A DNA stretch of 64,000 nucleotides. Origin: Adlercreutzia caecimuris B7. GTDB lineage: Bacteria > Actinomycetota > Coriobacteriia > Coriobacteriales > Eggerthellaceae. Where the stretch lies: NCBI RefSeq assembly GCF_000403355.2, contig NZ_KE159646.1:1330258-1394257 (forward strand). Reading direction: 5' to 3'. The translations under genes and the position numbers were made by a program. The notes beneath the pieces are model-generated. The model did not search any database, was not told the origin of the DNA, and was given only the letters and a program-made list of their open reading frames with translations. Below, piece after piece: positions 52,837-62,597 of the stretch (position 1 is its first letter; every line of letters starts with the position of its first letter).

Positions 52837-54531
52837 ATGCAGACCATGGATCGCAGAATGTTCATCAAAGGCGGCATCGGCGCAGCGGCCGGAACCGCCC
52901 TGCTCGCAGTGGCGGGGTGCGCCCCATCCGCCACTGCGAGCGGGAAATTGGCCGACACCGCAAACGACGAGCTTCCCGCCGACCTCAAGGAGAGCGACTT
53001 CGATTTCAGCATCGTAGAGCGCGAGCCGATCGCCGAGTTCGCCGCCGAGGAAACCTACGACATCGTCGTAGTAGGCGCGGGCTGCGCCGGCGTGCCCGCC
53101 GTACTTACCGCCGTGGAAGAGGGCGCAAAGGTAGCCTGTCTCCAGAAAGAGGCCGTGGTGTCCGCCAATGGCAACGGTTGCTCCTTCGTCGCGAAAGAGC
53201 ACTCCACCCCCGCCGGCATCAAGCGCTGGCGCAGCGACTGGGCCCGCCTCAACGACTGGAGGATCAACAACGACTTGTTCGACTACTATGTGGAATATGC
53301 CGAGGAAGCCGTGCCGTGGGTGATATCCCAGGGCCGCTCCGTCGGCATCGAGCCCATCGAGTTCCTCACCGACAGCTCCATCCGCTACGATGACGGCAGC
53401 GTTGTCGCCGTTTGCGACGCGACCCAAGCCTCGAATCAGGACCTCATGACCGCTCTCGCCCAAAAGGCAGCCGACGGCGGTGCCACGTTCTACTACGAAA
53501 CCCCCTGCGTGCAGCTCGTCCAGGAAGAGGACGGCACCATCACCGGCGCCATCGGCAAGCAAAAAGACGGCACCTATGTGAAGCTCACCGCCACAAAGGG
53601 CGTAGTGCTGGCCGCCGGCGATTACATGAACAACGAGTCTATGGTGGATCGGAACATGCGCGATGCGTCCATGTTCCCCCTCTGCCTGGTCAACCACACA
53701 GGCGACGGGCACATCCTCGGCATTCTGGCAGGCGGGCGCATGGCACCGCTCGGACACGCCCGGCAGATCCACACCAACTATATCGGCCCCTTCATGTTCT
53801 ATCCCTTCCTGGCCCTCGATGTCAACGGCAAGCGCTTCTGCAACGAAACCATTCCGATGAGCAGCCTGAACATCTCCATGTCCGCCACCTACAAACCCGA
53901 GGATCGCGGCATCCACTACCGCATCTTCGACTCTAAGACCGAAGGCGCCGTGGAGGGCATCCCCGGCGTACCGCCGGTGGCCCTCGTAGGCGAGGGCAGC
54001 GCCTGGATGGATCCCGAAACGGTGGTGTCGGGGAATACCCTCGAGGAACTCTGCGAGGCGGCCGGCATTCCCGTCCAGGAGGGAGTGGCCAGCATCGAGC
54101 GATACAACGAGCTGTGCGCCAAGGGCACCGATGACGATTTCGGCGTGGCCGGATCCGACATGGCGGCCATAGACACTCCCCCGTTCTTCTGCATCAAGGG
54201 AGATGTGGGCATCTCGGGCATCAACGCCGGTATCATGGTGGACGACCGCTACCGAGTGACCGACGGCGAGGGCAATCCCATTCCCGGCCTCTACGCCGCC
54301 GGCATCCAGGCGGGCAACCCCTGCGGGGGCATCAACTGGAACATGCCGGGCGGCTTCTCGAACGCGCATATCTTCACCGCCGGACGCTACACCGTCATCC
54401 ACGCGCTAACCGGGGACATGACACCCTCGAACCCGGCGAGCTTCGATTCTATCGCCGACTCCTTCATCGGGGAAGACGGCGGCTACGCCTGGGACAGCCC
54501 CGCTTGCGCCACGGCCATCTCGGTCTGGTAA
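52837..54531 (+). CDS. Tat-exported lipoprotein FAD-dependent reductase
   Basis: A 564-residue flavoprotein of the fumarate reductase/FAD_binding_2 type. Tat signal DRRMFIKGG followed by the lipobox AVAGC (Cys at about 28), then the FAD motif DIVVVGAGCAGVPAVLTAVEEGAKV and GGINWNMPGGFSNAHIF near the end. No heme or FMN domain; electron donors must be separate. Eggerthellaceae hold many such reductases, each with its own substrate, often beside a LuxR regulator as here. Substrate unknown. Confidence 0.87.
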   Translation: MQTMDRRMFIKGGIGAAAGTALLAVAGCAPSATASGKLADTANDELPADLKESDFDFSIVEREPIAEFAAEETYDIVVVGAGCAGVPAVLTAVEEGAKVACLQKEAVVSANGNGCSFVAKEHSTPAGIKRWRSDWARLNDWRINNDLFDYYVEYAEEAVPWVISQGRSVGIEPIEFLTDSSIRYDDGSVVAVCDATQASNQDLMTALAQKAADGGATFYYETPCVQLVQEEDGTITGAIGKQKDGTYVKLTATKGVVLAAGDYMNNESMVDRNMRDASMFPLCLVNHTGDGHILGILAGGRMAPLGHARQIHTNYIGPFMFYPFLALDVNGKRFCNETIPMSSLNISMSATYKPEDRGIHYRIFDSKTEGAVEGIPGVPPVALVGEGSAWMDPETVVSGNTLEELCEAAGIPVQEGVASIERYNELCAKGTDDDFGVAGSDMAAIDTPPFFCIKGDVGISGINAGIMVDDRYRVTDGEGNPIPGLYAAGIQAGNPCGGINWNMPGGFSNAHIFTAGRYTVIHALTGDMTPSNPASFDSIADSFIGEDGGYAWDSPACATAISVW

Positions 54532-54558
54532 TCGACCACTTTTCGCCCTCCCCCCCCT

Positions 54559-54588
54559 GCGACCGGGCCCCTCAGCGGGCCCGGTCGC
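54559..54588. terminator. Bidirectional terminator between flavin reductase and luxR
   Basis: GCGACCGGGCCC (54559-54570) pairs with GGGCCCGGTCGC (54577-54588), followed by CTTTG on the plus strand. It overlaps the end of the luxR gene. Confidence 0.8.
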
Positions 54589-56011
54589 CTTTGTCCACAG
54601 CCTCGTTCACCATGTCGATGAGCTCTTGACGCGAGTGCACGCCGAGCTTTCGATAGAGGCTCTTTGCGTAGGTTTGGATGCTGTTCACCGACAGGAACAA
54701 GCGCTCGGCAATCTTTTTCTGGGTGTTACCGCGGTAGAGCAGCCCAAGCACTTCGCCCTCCCGCTCGCTCAAGCCATGTTCGTCGGCCAGAGCAGCGATA
54801 ACCGCCGACACATCGATGGCACCCGCAAGGTACCCAGAGCGCGCGGGATCCGCACCGTCAAGGCGCAGTCGCACGAACCAGAGCATCCCCAGCGTCATGA
54901 CAAAGGCCGTAACGAGCATGACGGCATTGACGACTGAATCCATCTGCGCGGAAGAGAGCCCGACAAGTCCGATGGCGTGAATGGCACAATCGACGGCAAC
55001 GGTGAGCATGGGCGCGACAACCGCGGACTGCCACCAAGGAAGACCCCGCGCACGCATCCCCTCTTGAACCGCCACCCACAGCAGCATGATGGCCATGGGA
55101 CGGCTCGGCAGGATCAAAGCTCGGCATAGGACGGCCAGCGGCGCATACAGCAGGGCGGTGCAATAGAGGCAGGCGATGCAGAGGATGAAGAAACCGAGCC
55201 ACGGATAGCCCGCGCGACCCTGGCGCCATGCAGCGAATGCGCAGAGGCAAAAAGCCGGGTAGAGTCCAAGGGCGACGGCGCAATGGATCCACCCATCGGA
55301 AAACCACGTCTCACCCCGAGCCACCGACGAGAGGCTCATGAACGCCCCGCTTCCCAGCAGGTAGCACAGTAGAATGGCAGCCGCGAGCGCAGCAGCACGA
55401 CCCGAAAGCGACGACGCAGGGCGTGGCGGAGACGGCGGCTCGGAATCACTGCGGCCGAGGCGGCCGAGAATCACCAGGAAGACACCGCCCAAGGCGGGCA
55501 TGAGCGGGTTGGAGATCTCCCCGGTGGGCAGAGGATCCGTAAGCGCCACGATAGCCTCGCCGATCAGGAACGACAGGAACAGGGAGAGGGCGAGCACGAC
55601 GGCGTTGTCCCGAGAAGACAAACGCCGCGATGCCCCCGCAAGGGCAACGGCGGCCACCACGCCATAGATCGCCATGATGGCGGGATAGGCGACCATCAGC
55701 CAAAGCGGTATCGCTCCGATATGAGCGCTGACAATGAGCGCGGCGCCGCAGGCAAGCAGCGCGGCGCCGGACCCAACGACAGCCATCGTGCTTCCGGCCA
55801 CCCGCTCGGCCAGACCGTCACGAAGCGCTACGAGAACCCCGCCTGAAAGGGCCATCGTAACGAGCGTGACAACGCTGCTGGCGAATACAGGGGCCGCATC
55901 GTAGGAGGTATAGGATTCGGGCACTACGTTCGACGGGTAGGGAAACAGCACGAACAACGCCCAAAAGCAGGCGTAGGCCAACGCGAGCAGCAGGATGCGC
56001 AGCTTGTTCAA
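54572..56011 (-). CDS. Membrane LuxR-family regulator
   Basis: About 479 residues: roughly 12 spans (about 10-385) and a C-terminal LuxR HTH (LSEREGEVLGLLYRGNTQKKIAERLFLSVNSIQTYAKSLYRKLGV). The start at TTG 56011 follows GAGGGG with five-base spacing; ATG 56068 has no ribosome site. Convergent with the flavin reductase, whose promoter has two matching palindromes. Membrane signal sensing with direct DNA binding is the family mode. Confidence 0.87.
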   Translation of the reverse strand: MNKLRILLLALAYACFWALFVLFPYPSNVVPESYTSYDAAPVFASSVVTLVTMALSGGVLVALRDGLAERVAGSTMAVVGSGAALLACGAALIVSAHIGAIPLWLMVAYPAIMAIYGVVAAVALAGASRRLSSRDNAVVLALSLFLSFLIGEAIVALTDPLPTGEISNPLMPALGGVFLVILGRLGRSDSEPPSPPRPASSLSGRAAALAAAILLCYLLGSGAFMSLSSVARGETWFSDGWIHCAVALGLYPAFCLCAFAAWRQGRAGYPWLGFFILCIACLYCTALLYAPLAVLCRALILPSRPMAIMLLWVAVQEGMRARGLPWWQSAVVAPMLTVAVDCAIHAIGLVGLSSAQMDSVVNAVMLVTAFVMTLGMLWFVRLRLDGADPARSGYLAGAIDVSAVIAALADEHGLSEREGEVLGLLYRGNTQKKIAERLFLSVNSIQTYAKSLYRKLGVHSRQELIDMVNEAVDKGDRAR

Positions 56012-56122
56012 CCTCTCTCCCCTCGAATCAGAACCGGTCGCGCGCGGCCCCAGGGGGGCCGCCACCATTATACCCGCTATCTGCCCCCAAGGGGCAAGGC
56101 TCGTTTCACGAGTCGTCCGCCC

Positions 56123-56983
56123 CTAGCGCTGCCCAGCCTCTGCCGCCTGCACCACATGGGCCATGGTAACCGTGGTGGTCACGCCGCCGAGGCCCCGGGG
56201 CACCGGCGTGATGGCGCCTTCGGGCCCCAGCACGGGCTCCACGGCGTCGAAGTCCACATCGCCGCAGAGGTTGCCCGCCTCGTCGAAGTTGATTCCCACG
56301 TCGAGCACCGTCTGGCCCGGCGCGAAGTACTCCGGCCCGAAAGCGCGGGCCCGGCCCGTGGCGCACACCACAATGTCGGCCTCGCGGGTGTGAGCCGCCG
56401 CGTCCTCGGTACGGGAATGGGCCAGGGTCACCGTGGCGTGGCGGGCCAACAGCATCATGGCCACAGGCCGCCCGATCACCAGGCTGCGGCCGAGCACCAC
56501 CACCCGCTTGCCCTTAACGGGAATGCCGTAGAAGTCCAAGGTCTCCAGGCAGGCCCGGGCCGTGGCCGGGGGGAAGCCCTCCCCCGTATCGGCGAACACC
56601 CCGGCCAGCGATGCCGAGCCGATGCCGTCGATGTCCTTTTCCGGGGCCAGTCGATCGCACACGGCCCGCTCGTCCATGGAGGGGGGCAAGGGGCGGAACA
56701 TGAGGCAGCCGTGGATGCCGTCGTCGGCGTTCACCGCGTCGATCACCGCTTCCAGCTCGCCTTGGGGGGCATCGGCCGGCAGCTCGAAGCGGCGCACGGC
56801 GAGCCCCAAGGCCTCGGCCCGCTTGCACGCGGTGCGCTCGTAGGACAGATCGTCCGGACGCACTCCCACCCGCACGATGGCCAGCGTCGGAGTCACGCCG
56901 ACCGCGGACAGGCGCTCGATGCGGGGCGCCAGATCGTCAGCCAGGGCCGCCGACACTTCCTTGCCAGTGAGCAGCTTCGCCAT
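56123..56983 (-). CDS. folD: Methylenetetrahydrofolate dehydrogenase/cyclohydrolase FolD
   Basis: A 286-residue enzyme interconverting methylene-, methenyl- and formyl-tetrahydrofolate. It has IVRVGVRPDDLSYERTACKRAEALG, then VVVLGRSLVIGRPVAMMLL and a closing TPVPRGLGGVTTTVTMAHVV. ATG 56983 overlaps the fchA stop (TAATG). Confidence 0.94.
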   Translation of the reverse strand: MAKLLTGKEVSAALADDLAPRIERLSAVGVTPTLAIVRVGVRPDDLSYERTACKRAEALGLAVRRFELPADAPQGELEAVIDAVNADDGIHGCLMFRPLPPSMDERAVCDRLAPEKDIDGIGSASLAGVFADTGEGFPPATARACLETLDFYGIPVKGKRVVVLGRSLVIGRPVAMMLLARHATVTLAHSRTEDAAAHTREADIVVCATGRARAFGPEYFAPGQTVLDVGINFDEAGNLCGDVDFDAVEPVLGPEGAITPVPRGLGGVTTTVTMAHVVQAAEAGQR

Positions 56984-57597
56984 TATCCCAGCCTCTCCAC
57001 TACGTCGGCATACACATCGTCGGCCAGGGCGCTGCCAGCGGCGATGAGGTCCTCCATCTGCTCGCGATAGGCGGCGGCCCGGGCCTCGTCGTCCATGGAG
57101 CCGATGTTGATGCGCACGTTCAGGCTGGCCGCCAGAAGGGCCGCCTTGGCGAGCACCGCCCCGGCTCCGGCGTCGGACACGGCCAGCACCGAGCCGTGGC
57201 GGCCCAGGAACACGCAGGACTCGATTACCTGCACGCACTGGCGCATAATCTCCAGCGGCACCTCGCAGGCATCCACGAGGGCCACTTGCAGGGCCGCACG
57301 CTGAGCAGCGGTTTCCTCCTCGGTGCCGCGCGGCAGCCCGTAAGCGGCGGCCAAGGGCGCGAAGGCCTCGGCATCGGCATCGATGAGCTCCAAAAGGCGC
57401 AGGCGCGTGGCCTCCAATTCCAACAGTTCGGCCTGCACGCGCTCCTCCACGTCAGCGTACTTCTTTTTCCCCACGGTGAGGTTGCCCACCATGGAGGCCA
57501 GGGCACTCGCCAAGGCCCCCACGTAGGCGCTCGCCCCGCCCCCGCCCGGTGTGGGCGCCTTCGACGCCAGCGCCTCGATGAACTCGGTGTTTACCAT
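56983..57597 (-). CDS. fchA: Formimidoyltetrahydrofolate cyclodeaminase-like protein
   Basis: A 204-residue FTCD-type protein: ASKAPTPGGGGASAYVGALASALASMVGNLTVGKKKY is the family signature. Start at MVNTEF (57597), seven bases after GGAGG; ATG 57603 is too close. Works with folD and fhs in tetrahydrofolate one-carbon metabolism. Confidence 0.88.
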   Translation of the reverse strand: MVNTEFIEALASKAPTPGGGGASAYVGALASALASMVGNLTVGKKKYADVEERVQAELLELEATRLRLLELIDADAEAFAPLAAAYGLPRGTEEETAAQRAALQVALVDACEVPLEIMRQCVQVIESCVFLGRHGSVLAVSDAGAGAVLAKAALLAASLNVRINIGSMDDEARAAAYREQMEDLIAAGSALADDVYADVVERLG

Positions 57598-57657
57598 ATT
57601 CATTCCTCCCTCTGAGCAATTACGCACGGCCAGCGGCCGTCCATTCTAGCAACAAAC

Positions 57658-57690
57658 AAGGCCCGCAACTTCACGTTGCGGGCCTTTCTT
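57658..57690. terminator. Intrinsic terminator, bidirectional
   Basis: GGCCCGCAAC pairs with GTTGCGGGCC over a five-base loop, flanked by A's and TTTCTT. Probably ends the fhs transcript, just ahead of fchA. Confidence 0.8.
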
Positions 57691-57719
57691 ATAAATCTAA
57701 ACACCCTAACCCACTGGTT

Positions 57720-57844
57720 CGCCCAAGGAAGTCAGCGAGGGTTCGACAGGTGCCTGGAATTGTGCCGAACCGCGGGCGAGCAGCCTTCGTGCTGCAAGGG
57801 AAAGCGGTGAGGCGCAAGGCCCGGTGCCTGTCGGAGCCGCAGCG
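57720..57844. repeat. Dispersed structured element, copy 2
   Basis: Same element as 43099-43224, same orientation, with the inner stem GCAGC-CTTCGT-GCTGC and terminal pairing CGACAGGTGCCTGG with the CCGGTGCCTGTCGG end. It lies 21 bases past the fhs stop and ahead of the terminator at 57658. Confidence 0.85.
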
Positions 57845-57864
57845 GCAGCTGCGTTGGGTTGTTC

Positions 57865-59553
57865 CTAGAACAGCCCAACAATGGTGCCGTCTTCCAGCAC
57901 GTCGATCTTGTGGGCCGCCGGCGCCTTGCCCAAACCCGGCATGGTCATAATGGAGCCGGTGAGCGCCACGATGAAGCCGGCACCGGCCGACACCTTCACC
58001 TGGCGCACCGTGACGGTGAAGTCGCGGGGAGCGCCCAGCTTCGTGGCATCGTCCGAGAACGAGTACTGGGTCTTGGCCATGCACACGGGCATGTCGCCGA
58101 AGCCCAGGGCCTCCAGCTGCGCGATCTCCTTCTGCGCGGCCGGCTCGAACACCACGCCGTCGGCCCGGTAGACGCGACGGGCAATGGCCTCGATCTTCTC
58201 GGCGATGGAAAGGTCGCTCTCATAGGAGAACGAGAACGTCTCGGCCGAGCGGCCGGCCGCGTCCCCACTCTCGCAGAGGGCCACCACCTCGTCGGCGAGC
58301 GCCAGGCCGCCCTCGCCGCCCTTGGCCCACACCTCGGACAGGGCCACGTTCACGCCCAGCTCGCGGCACTTGGCCTCCACCAGGTCCAGCTCGGCCTTGG
58401 TGTCGGTCGGGAAGGCGTTGATGGCCACCACGCAGGGCAGGTTGTACACATTCGTGATGTTCTCCACGTGCTGCAGCAGGTTCGGCAGACCCGCCTCCAG
58501 CGCTTCCAGGTTCTCCTCGTTCAGGTCGGCCTTGGCCACGCCGCCGTGGTTCTTGAGCGCGCGCACGGTGGCCACCACCACCACGGCATCGGGCGCGAGG
58601 CCGGCCAGGCGGCACTTGATATCGAGGAACTTCTCCGCGCCCAGATCGGCGCCGAAGCCGGCCTCGGTGACGCAGTAGTCGCCCAGCGCCATGGCCATGC
58701 GGGTGGCCATGATGGAGTTGCAGCCGTGGGCGATGTTGGCGAAAGGACCGCCGTGCACGAAGGCCGGGGTACCCTCCAGCGTCTGCACGAGGTTCGGCTT
58801 CAGGGCGTCCTTCAGAAGCGCGGCCATGGCGCCCTCGGCCTTCAGATCGTGGGCGGTGACCGGCTTGTCATCGTAGGTGTAGCCCACCACGATGCGGCCC
58901 AGGCGCTCCTTCAGGTCGGTGATGGAGGTAGCCAAGCAGAAGATGGCCATGACCTCGCTGGCCACGGTGATGTCGAAACCATCCTCGCGGGGCACGCCGT
59001 GGGCCTTGCCGCCGAGGCCGTCCACGATGTGGCGCAGCTGGCGGTCGTTCATGTCCACCACGCGCTTCCAGGTGATCTTGCGCACGTCGATGTTCAGCTC
59101 GTTGCCGTTCTGGATGTGCGCATCCAGAAGCGCGGCGAGCAGGTTGTTGGCAGCGCCGATGGCGTGGAAGTCGCCCGTGAAGTGCAGGTTGATGTCCTCC
59201 ATGGGCACCACCTGGGCGTACCCGCCGCCGGCAGCGCCGCCCTTGATGCCGAACACGGGCCCGAGCGACGGCTCGCGCAGGGCCACGACCACGTTCTTGC
59301 CGCGCTGGGCCAGGGCATCGGCGAGCCCGACGGTGGTGGTGGTCTTGCCCTCGCCGGCCGGCGTGGGGTTGATGGCGGTCACCAGGATGAGCTTGCCCGG
59401 GGCGTGCTCCTCCTCGCGCAGCAGGTTGTAATCGACCTTGGCCTTGTAGTTTCCGTACAACTCGAGGTACTTCTCGTCGACGCCGGCGATGCGGGCGATC
59501 TCTCCAATGGGTTTCGGTTCGGTCGCCTGGGCAATTTCAATGTCGGTCAACAC
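57865..59553 (-). CDS. fhs: Formate-tetrahydrofolate ligase
   Basis: A 562-residue enzyme making 10-formyl-tetrahydrofolate from formate with ATP. It has [21 protein letters not shown] (P-loop), [24 protein letters not shown] and [17 protein letters not shown]. Start at GTG 59553 with AAGAAGGG upstream; TTG 59550 is possible. Pairs with folD and fchA, as in acetogen-type one-carbon pathways. Confidence 0.95.
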   Translation of the reverse strand: MLTDIEIAQATEPKPIGEIARIAGVDEKYLELYGNYKAKVDYNLLREEEHAPGKLILVTAINPTPAGEGKTTTTVGLADALAQRGKNVVVALREPSLGPVFGIKGGAAGGGYAQVVPMEDINLHFTGDFHAIGAANNLLAALLDAHIQNGNELNIDVRKITWKRVVDMNDRQLRHIVDGLGGKAHGVPREDGFDITVASEVMAIFCLATSITDLKERLGRIVVGYTYDDKPVTAHDLKAEGAMAALLKDALKPNLVQTLEGTPAFVHGGPFANIAHGCNSIMATRMAMALGDYCVTEAGFGADLGAEKFLDIKCRLAGLAPDAVVVVATVRALKNHGGVAKADLNEENLEALEAGLPNLLQHVENITNVYNLPCVVAINAFPTDTKAELDLVEAKCRELGVNVALSEVWAKGGEGGLALADEVVALCESGDAAGRSAETFSFSYESDLSIAEKIEAIARRVYRADGVVFEPAAQKEIAQLEALGFGDMPVCMAKTQYSFSDDATKLGAPRDFTVTVRQVKVSAGAGFIVALTGSIMTMPGLGKAPAAHKIDVLEDGTIVGLF

Positions 59554-59764
59554 GTCGGGCCCTTCTTTCTCATGTCGCGGCGCCGGGAAACCCCGGTGCG
59601 CCTTTCCTCGTAGATGTGCCCTGCACGGGCGACCATCGGCCGCCGCCGGGGCACTCCCCCATTCTAGCGAGGCGCGCGGGCCTGAGGACGCCCGCATCCC
59701 CAAAGGGCGCAACTTCCCCGCATTACGGGCACCGTCACAGATGCCGATGGCCGCCCAATGCCCC

Positions 59765-60535
59765 CTACGCCTCGGCGCGAGCGGCGATGAGGCGCAGGCC
59801 TTCCAGGGTCAGCTCGGAGTTCACCGCGGTAATAGTGGACGAGTGCGGCGCCACCACCGGCGCCAGGCCCCCGGTGGCGATGACCGGGGCCTCGTAACCC
59901 AGCTGAGCGAAGATGCGGCGCACGAGGCCGTCTACCCGGTCGGCCTCGCCCAGCATGATGCCGGCCTGGATGGCCTCCACCGTGGAGGTGCCGATAACCT
60001 TGGGCGGCACTACCAAATCGATCACGGGAAGGCGCGCGCCGTGGGAGAACAGGGCATTGGCAGACGTCTGCACGCCTGGCGCGATCACGCCGCCGCGGAA
60101 TCGGCCCTCGCTGTCGACAACCTCGATGTTGGTGGCCGTACCGAAGTCAACGACCACCACCGGCGCCCCGTACAGAACGCGCGCCGCCACCGCATCGGCC
60201 ACGCGATCGGCGCCAATCTCGGCCGGGCGCGGATAATCGGCGTCGAACAGGCCCTCGGCCGTCTTCGCCGAGCACACCAGCGGCGTGGCTCCCGCAGCAT
60301 CCTCCACCGCACGCACCCACGCCTGGGTAAGCGAGGGCACCACCGAGGCGACAGCTCCCGCCCTCACATCCTCGAAGGCAAGGCTTTCCAGGGAAAATAG
60401 CGACGAGAGCGCCACACGCAGCTCATCGGCGGTAGCAGTGCGGCTCGTAGCGATCCGCCACATAGATTCAAGGCTTTCACCAGCATAAACTCCGATGACG
60501 GTATGGGTGTTCCCTATGTCGATGGCAAGTAACAT
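59765..60535 (-). CDS. coaX: Type III pantothenate kinase
   Basis: A 256-residue enzyme for the first step of CoA synthesis. [16 protein letters not shown] at the start, [11 protein letters not shown] and [15 protein letters not shown] are CoaX hallmarks. ATG 60535 has only a weak AGAAAGA site. Divergent from the response regulator. Confidence 0.92.
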   Translation of the reverse strand: MLLAIDIGNTHTVIGVYAGESLESMWRIATSRTATADELRVALSSLFSLESLAFEDVRAGAVASVVPSLTQAWVRAVEDAAGATPLVCSAKTAEGLFDADYPRPAEIGADRVADAVAARVLYGAPVVVVDFGTATNIEVVDSEGRFRGGVIAPGVQTSANALFSHGARLPVIDLVVPPKVIGTSTVEAIQAGIMLGEADRVDGLVRRIFAQLGYEAPVIATGGLAPVVAPHSSTITAVNSELTLEGLRLIAARAEA

Positions 60536-60567
60536 AATTATGACAATCTTTCTCAATTTTCCAGTAA

Positions 60568-60596
60568 ACTGTGACACAGTGTTTATAGTGACACTG
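60568..60596. promoter_or_regulatory. Palindromic operator-like region ahead of the response regulator
   Basis: ACTGTG-A-CACAGT (60568-60580) and AGTG-A-CACT (60587-60595) are perfect palindromes, and CAGTGT pairs with ACACTG across them. A TATAGT (-10-like) lies between. They sit in the shared gap between coaX and the regulator. Confidence 0.5.
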
Positions 60597-60672
60597 CACC
60601 TGATTATATCAAGGTTCAAACGATATGCCCCCAACGGGCAATCGTCGAGATGACGAGAGAAAGGCAAGACCC

Positions 60673-61368
60673 ATGATTGAGACACCGAGCCGAATCCTTG
60701 TCGTTGACGACGAGCCGTCGATCACGGAGTTCGTAAGCTACGCGTTGAAGAAAGAAGGTTACGAGATCGACGTCGTCGACAATGGCGAAGACGCTTTCGC
60801 CCTGGCAAGCACGAACAACTACGATCTTTTCGTGCTCGATATCATGCTGCCGGGCATCGACGGCTACGAGCTGTGCCGCCGCCTGCGCTCGAAAACCACG
60901 GCGCCCGTGCTGTTCCTTTCCGCTCGCGATACCGAGCTGGACAAGGTGGTGGGCCTGGAAATCGGCGGAGACGACTACCTGGCCAAGCCCTTCGGCGTGC
61001 GCGAGCTCATCGCCCGCGTACGCGCCCTGCTTCGCCGCGGCCAAGGCGGCGAGTTCCCCGGGGCCTCCAATTCCATTACCGCCTCCGGTATCACGCTGGA
61101 CGAGGACGCCCACACCGCCGCTGGCGATCACGGCGAGATCGACCTCACCCCGCGCGAGTTCGAGCTTTTGGCGAGCCTCATGAAGAGCGCCGGCAAGGTA
61201 GTTTCCCGCGAGGATCTGCTGCGCGACGCCTGGGGCTGGGAGTACCTCACCGAGACCAAGACGGTAGACACGCATATCAAGCGCCTGCGCGACAAGATCC
61301 ACGCCGCCGGCTACGATCCGGCCCTCGTGGAGACTGTTCGCGGCTACGGCTACCGTTTCAAGGCTTAA
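60673..61368 (+). CDS. OmpR-type response regulator, no kinase adjacent
   Basis: A 231-residue regulator. Receiver: ILVVDDEPSITEF, FVLDIMLPGIDGYE, LSARD, LAKPF. DNA-binding winged helix: LTPREFELLASLMKSAGKVVSREDLLRDAWGWEY. ATG 60673 with GAGAAAGG. No sensor kinase adjoins, so its partner is elsewhere or it acts alone. Confidence 0.9.
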   Translation: MIETPSRILVVDDEPSITEFVSYALKKEGYEIDVVDNGEDAFALASTNNYDLFVLDIMLPGIDGYELCRRLRSKTTAPVLFLSARDTELDKVVGLEIGGDDYLAKPFGVRELIARVRALLRRGQGGEFPGASNSITASGITLDEDAHTAAGDHGEIDLTPREFELLASLMKSAGKVVSREDLLRDAWGWEYLTETKTVDTHIKRLRDKIHAAGYDPALVETVRGYGYRFKA

Positions 61369-61394
61369 GTTCGCCGCGAACATACCCCGCACCC

Positions 61395-61428
61395 AAGGAG
61401 GCTCCCACCGGGAGCCTCCTTCTTTGTT
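61395..61428 (+). terminator. Intrinsic terminator after the response regulator
   Basis: AAGGAGGCTCCC pairs with GGGAGCCTCCTT over a three-base loop, then TCTTTGTTG. Confidence 0.85.
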
Positions 61429-61467
61429 GTATCTCCCCGAGATCGGGCCGCGGGGTAATGCTCAGTC

Positions 61468-61740
61468 GCTCAGACAGTCCTCGCTCGGCAGAACAGGACG
61501 TTTAGTCCTGTTCTGTTCGCTGCGGAACTCGCTTGGTGAGCACCACCCCGCGTCCCTCTACGCTCAACCATAGCCGAGCAGGGCGCGGATGCGGAACTCG
61601 CTCGGTCGGAACACCCGCCGTCTCCTCTACGCTCATTCTCGGTTGAGCAGGCGGGGGACAGGGGGCGTGCCTCCACGCGCAGTTCCGCAGCGAACGGAAA
61701 TGCCCGGTGGGCATTTCCGCCGAGCGAGGACTGTCTGAGC
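61468..61740. repeat. 273-bp structured element with perfect 22-bp inverted ends
   Basis: GCTCAGACAGTCCTCGCTCG and two more bases (61468-61489) are exactly complementary to 61719-61740. Inside are hairpins AACAGGAC-gttta-GTCCTGTT and GGAAATGCCC-ggt-GGGCATTTCC, and two tandem copies (about 68 bp) starting GCGGAACTCGCT. No convincing gene. It fills the gap between the response regulator and bioY. Confidence 0.7.
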
Positions 61741-61774
61741 ATGGAGGTATGTCCCTGGCCCCCGCCGGACGAGC

Positions 61775-62419
61775 CTACTTCACCACGGCGCGGACGGCAT
61801 CGGCGCAGACGACGGCAGCCACGATTTTGCAGAAGTCCACCACCATGAAGGGGGCAACCGCGGTCAGAAATGCCGTGGCCAGATCCACCTGACCCACCGC
61901 CATATACTGGATGCAACCGCACGCATAGGCGATGGCCGTGAAGATGATGCCGGCGACTATATCAACGCCGAAGTTGCGCACGAACAGCACCGCACGACGA
62001 CCCGGCGAGAGCGCGGCGACCTCGGCCCGCGTCAGCTTAGGCGCACCCTTGCCCCCGGCCACGCCGAGCTTCGTGCGCACCACGTACAGGAACAGCGCCG
62101 CAGCGGCCACACCGAGCAGATAGCCCCACAGAAAGCCGCCCGTCGGGCCGGCCAGCACGCCGATGCCCCCGCGCATGCCCGAGAACACCGGCACGCCCAC
62201 GGCCCCTAAAAGCAGGTATCCCGCAATGGAGGCAATGGCCTCCTTGGGTGAGAGCACCACCACGGCGAAGGTGACGGCGAACATCTGCAGCGTGAAGGGA
62301 ATCGGCCCCAAGGGCACCGTCACCCAAGCCGAGACGGCGATAATGGCGATCGCGAGGCCCACGAAGGCCACGGAGCGCGTGCGCGCGGAAGCGCTCGTTT
62401 TCGTACGTACTGTTTCCAT
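61775..62419 (-). CDS. bioY: Biotin transporter BioY
   Basis: A 214-residue, six-span S component of an ECF biotin importer: VTVPLGPIPFTLQMFAVTF and GPTGGFLWGYLLG are BioY signatures. ATG 62419 has AAAGGAG. Energising subunits are not in the window. Confidence 0.92.
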   Translation of the reverse strand: METVRTKTSASARTRSVAFVGLAIAIIAVSAWVTVPLGPIPFTLQMFAVTFAVVVLSPKEAIASIAGYLLLGAVGVPVFSGMRGGIGVLAGPTGGFLWGYLLGVAAAALFLYVVRTKLGVAGGKGAPKLTRAEVAALSPGRRAVLFVRNFGVDIVAGIIFTAIAYACGCIQYMAVGQVDLATAFLTAVAPFMVVDFCKIVAAVVCADAVRAVVK

Positions 62420-62513
62420 AGTACTTCTCCTTTCGACAACAAGGAGATACTACGGCACGGCTTTGGAAGCCTCGCACGCGTTCCGCCCAAAGCGGCCAGA
62501 GGCATATGATTCA

Positions 62514-62543
62514 ATAGTTTTTGTGCAACTGCACTAAAACTAT
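62514..62543. promoter_or_regulatory. 30-bp palindromic operator ahead of bioY
   Basis: ATAGTTTTTGTGCA-AC-TGCACTAAAACTAT is a palindrome with one mismatch, 95-125 bases ahead of bioY. It may be the site for a biotin-responsive repressor; it does not fit the BirA consensus I know. Confidence 0.6.
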
Positions 62544-62597
62544 CGCGCGTCCGTTATGCGAGCCGGTGCGCGACCCGTGTCCTGCAGGGCGGCTTTT

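Noticed and set aside
59554-59764. Possible ZTP (pfl) riboswitch ahead of fhs
   Set aside because: I looked for the conserved core (CCGCCUGGGCA and the paired 5' domain) on the minus strand and did not find a convincing match.
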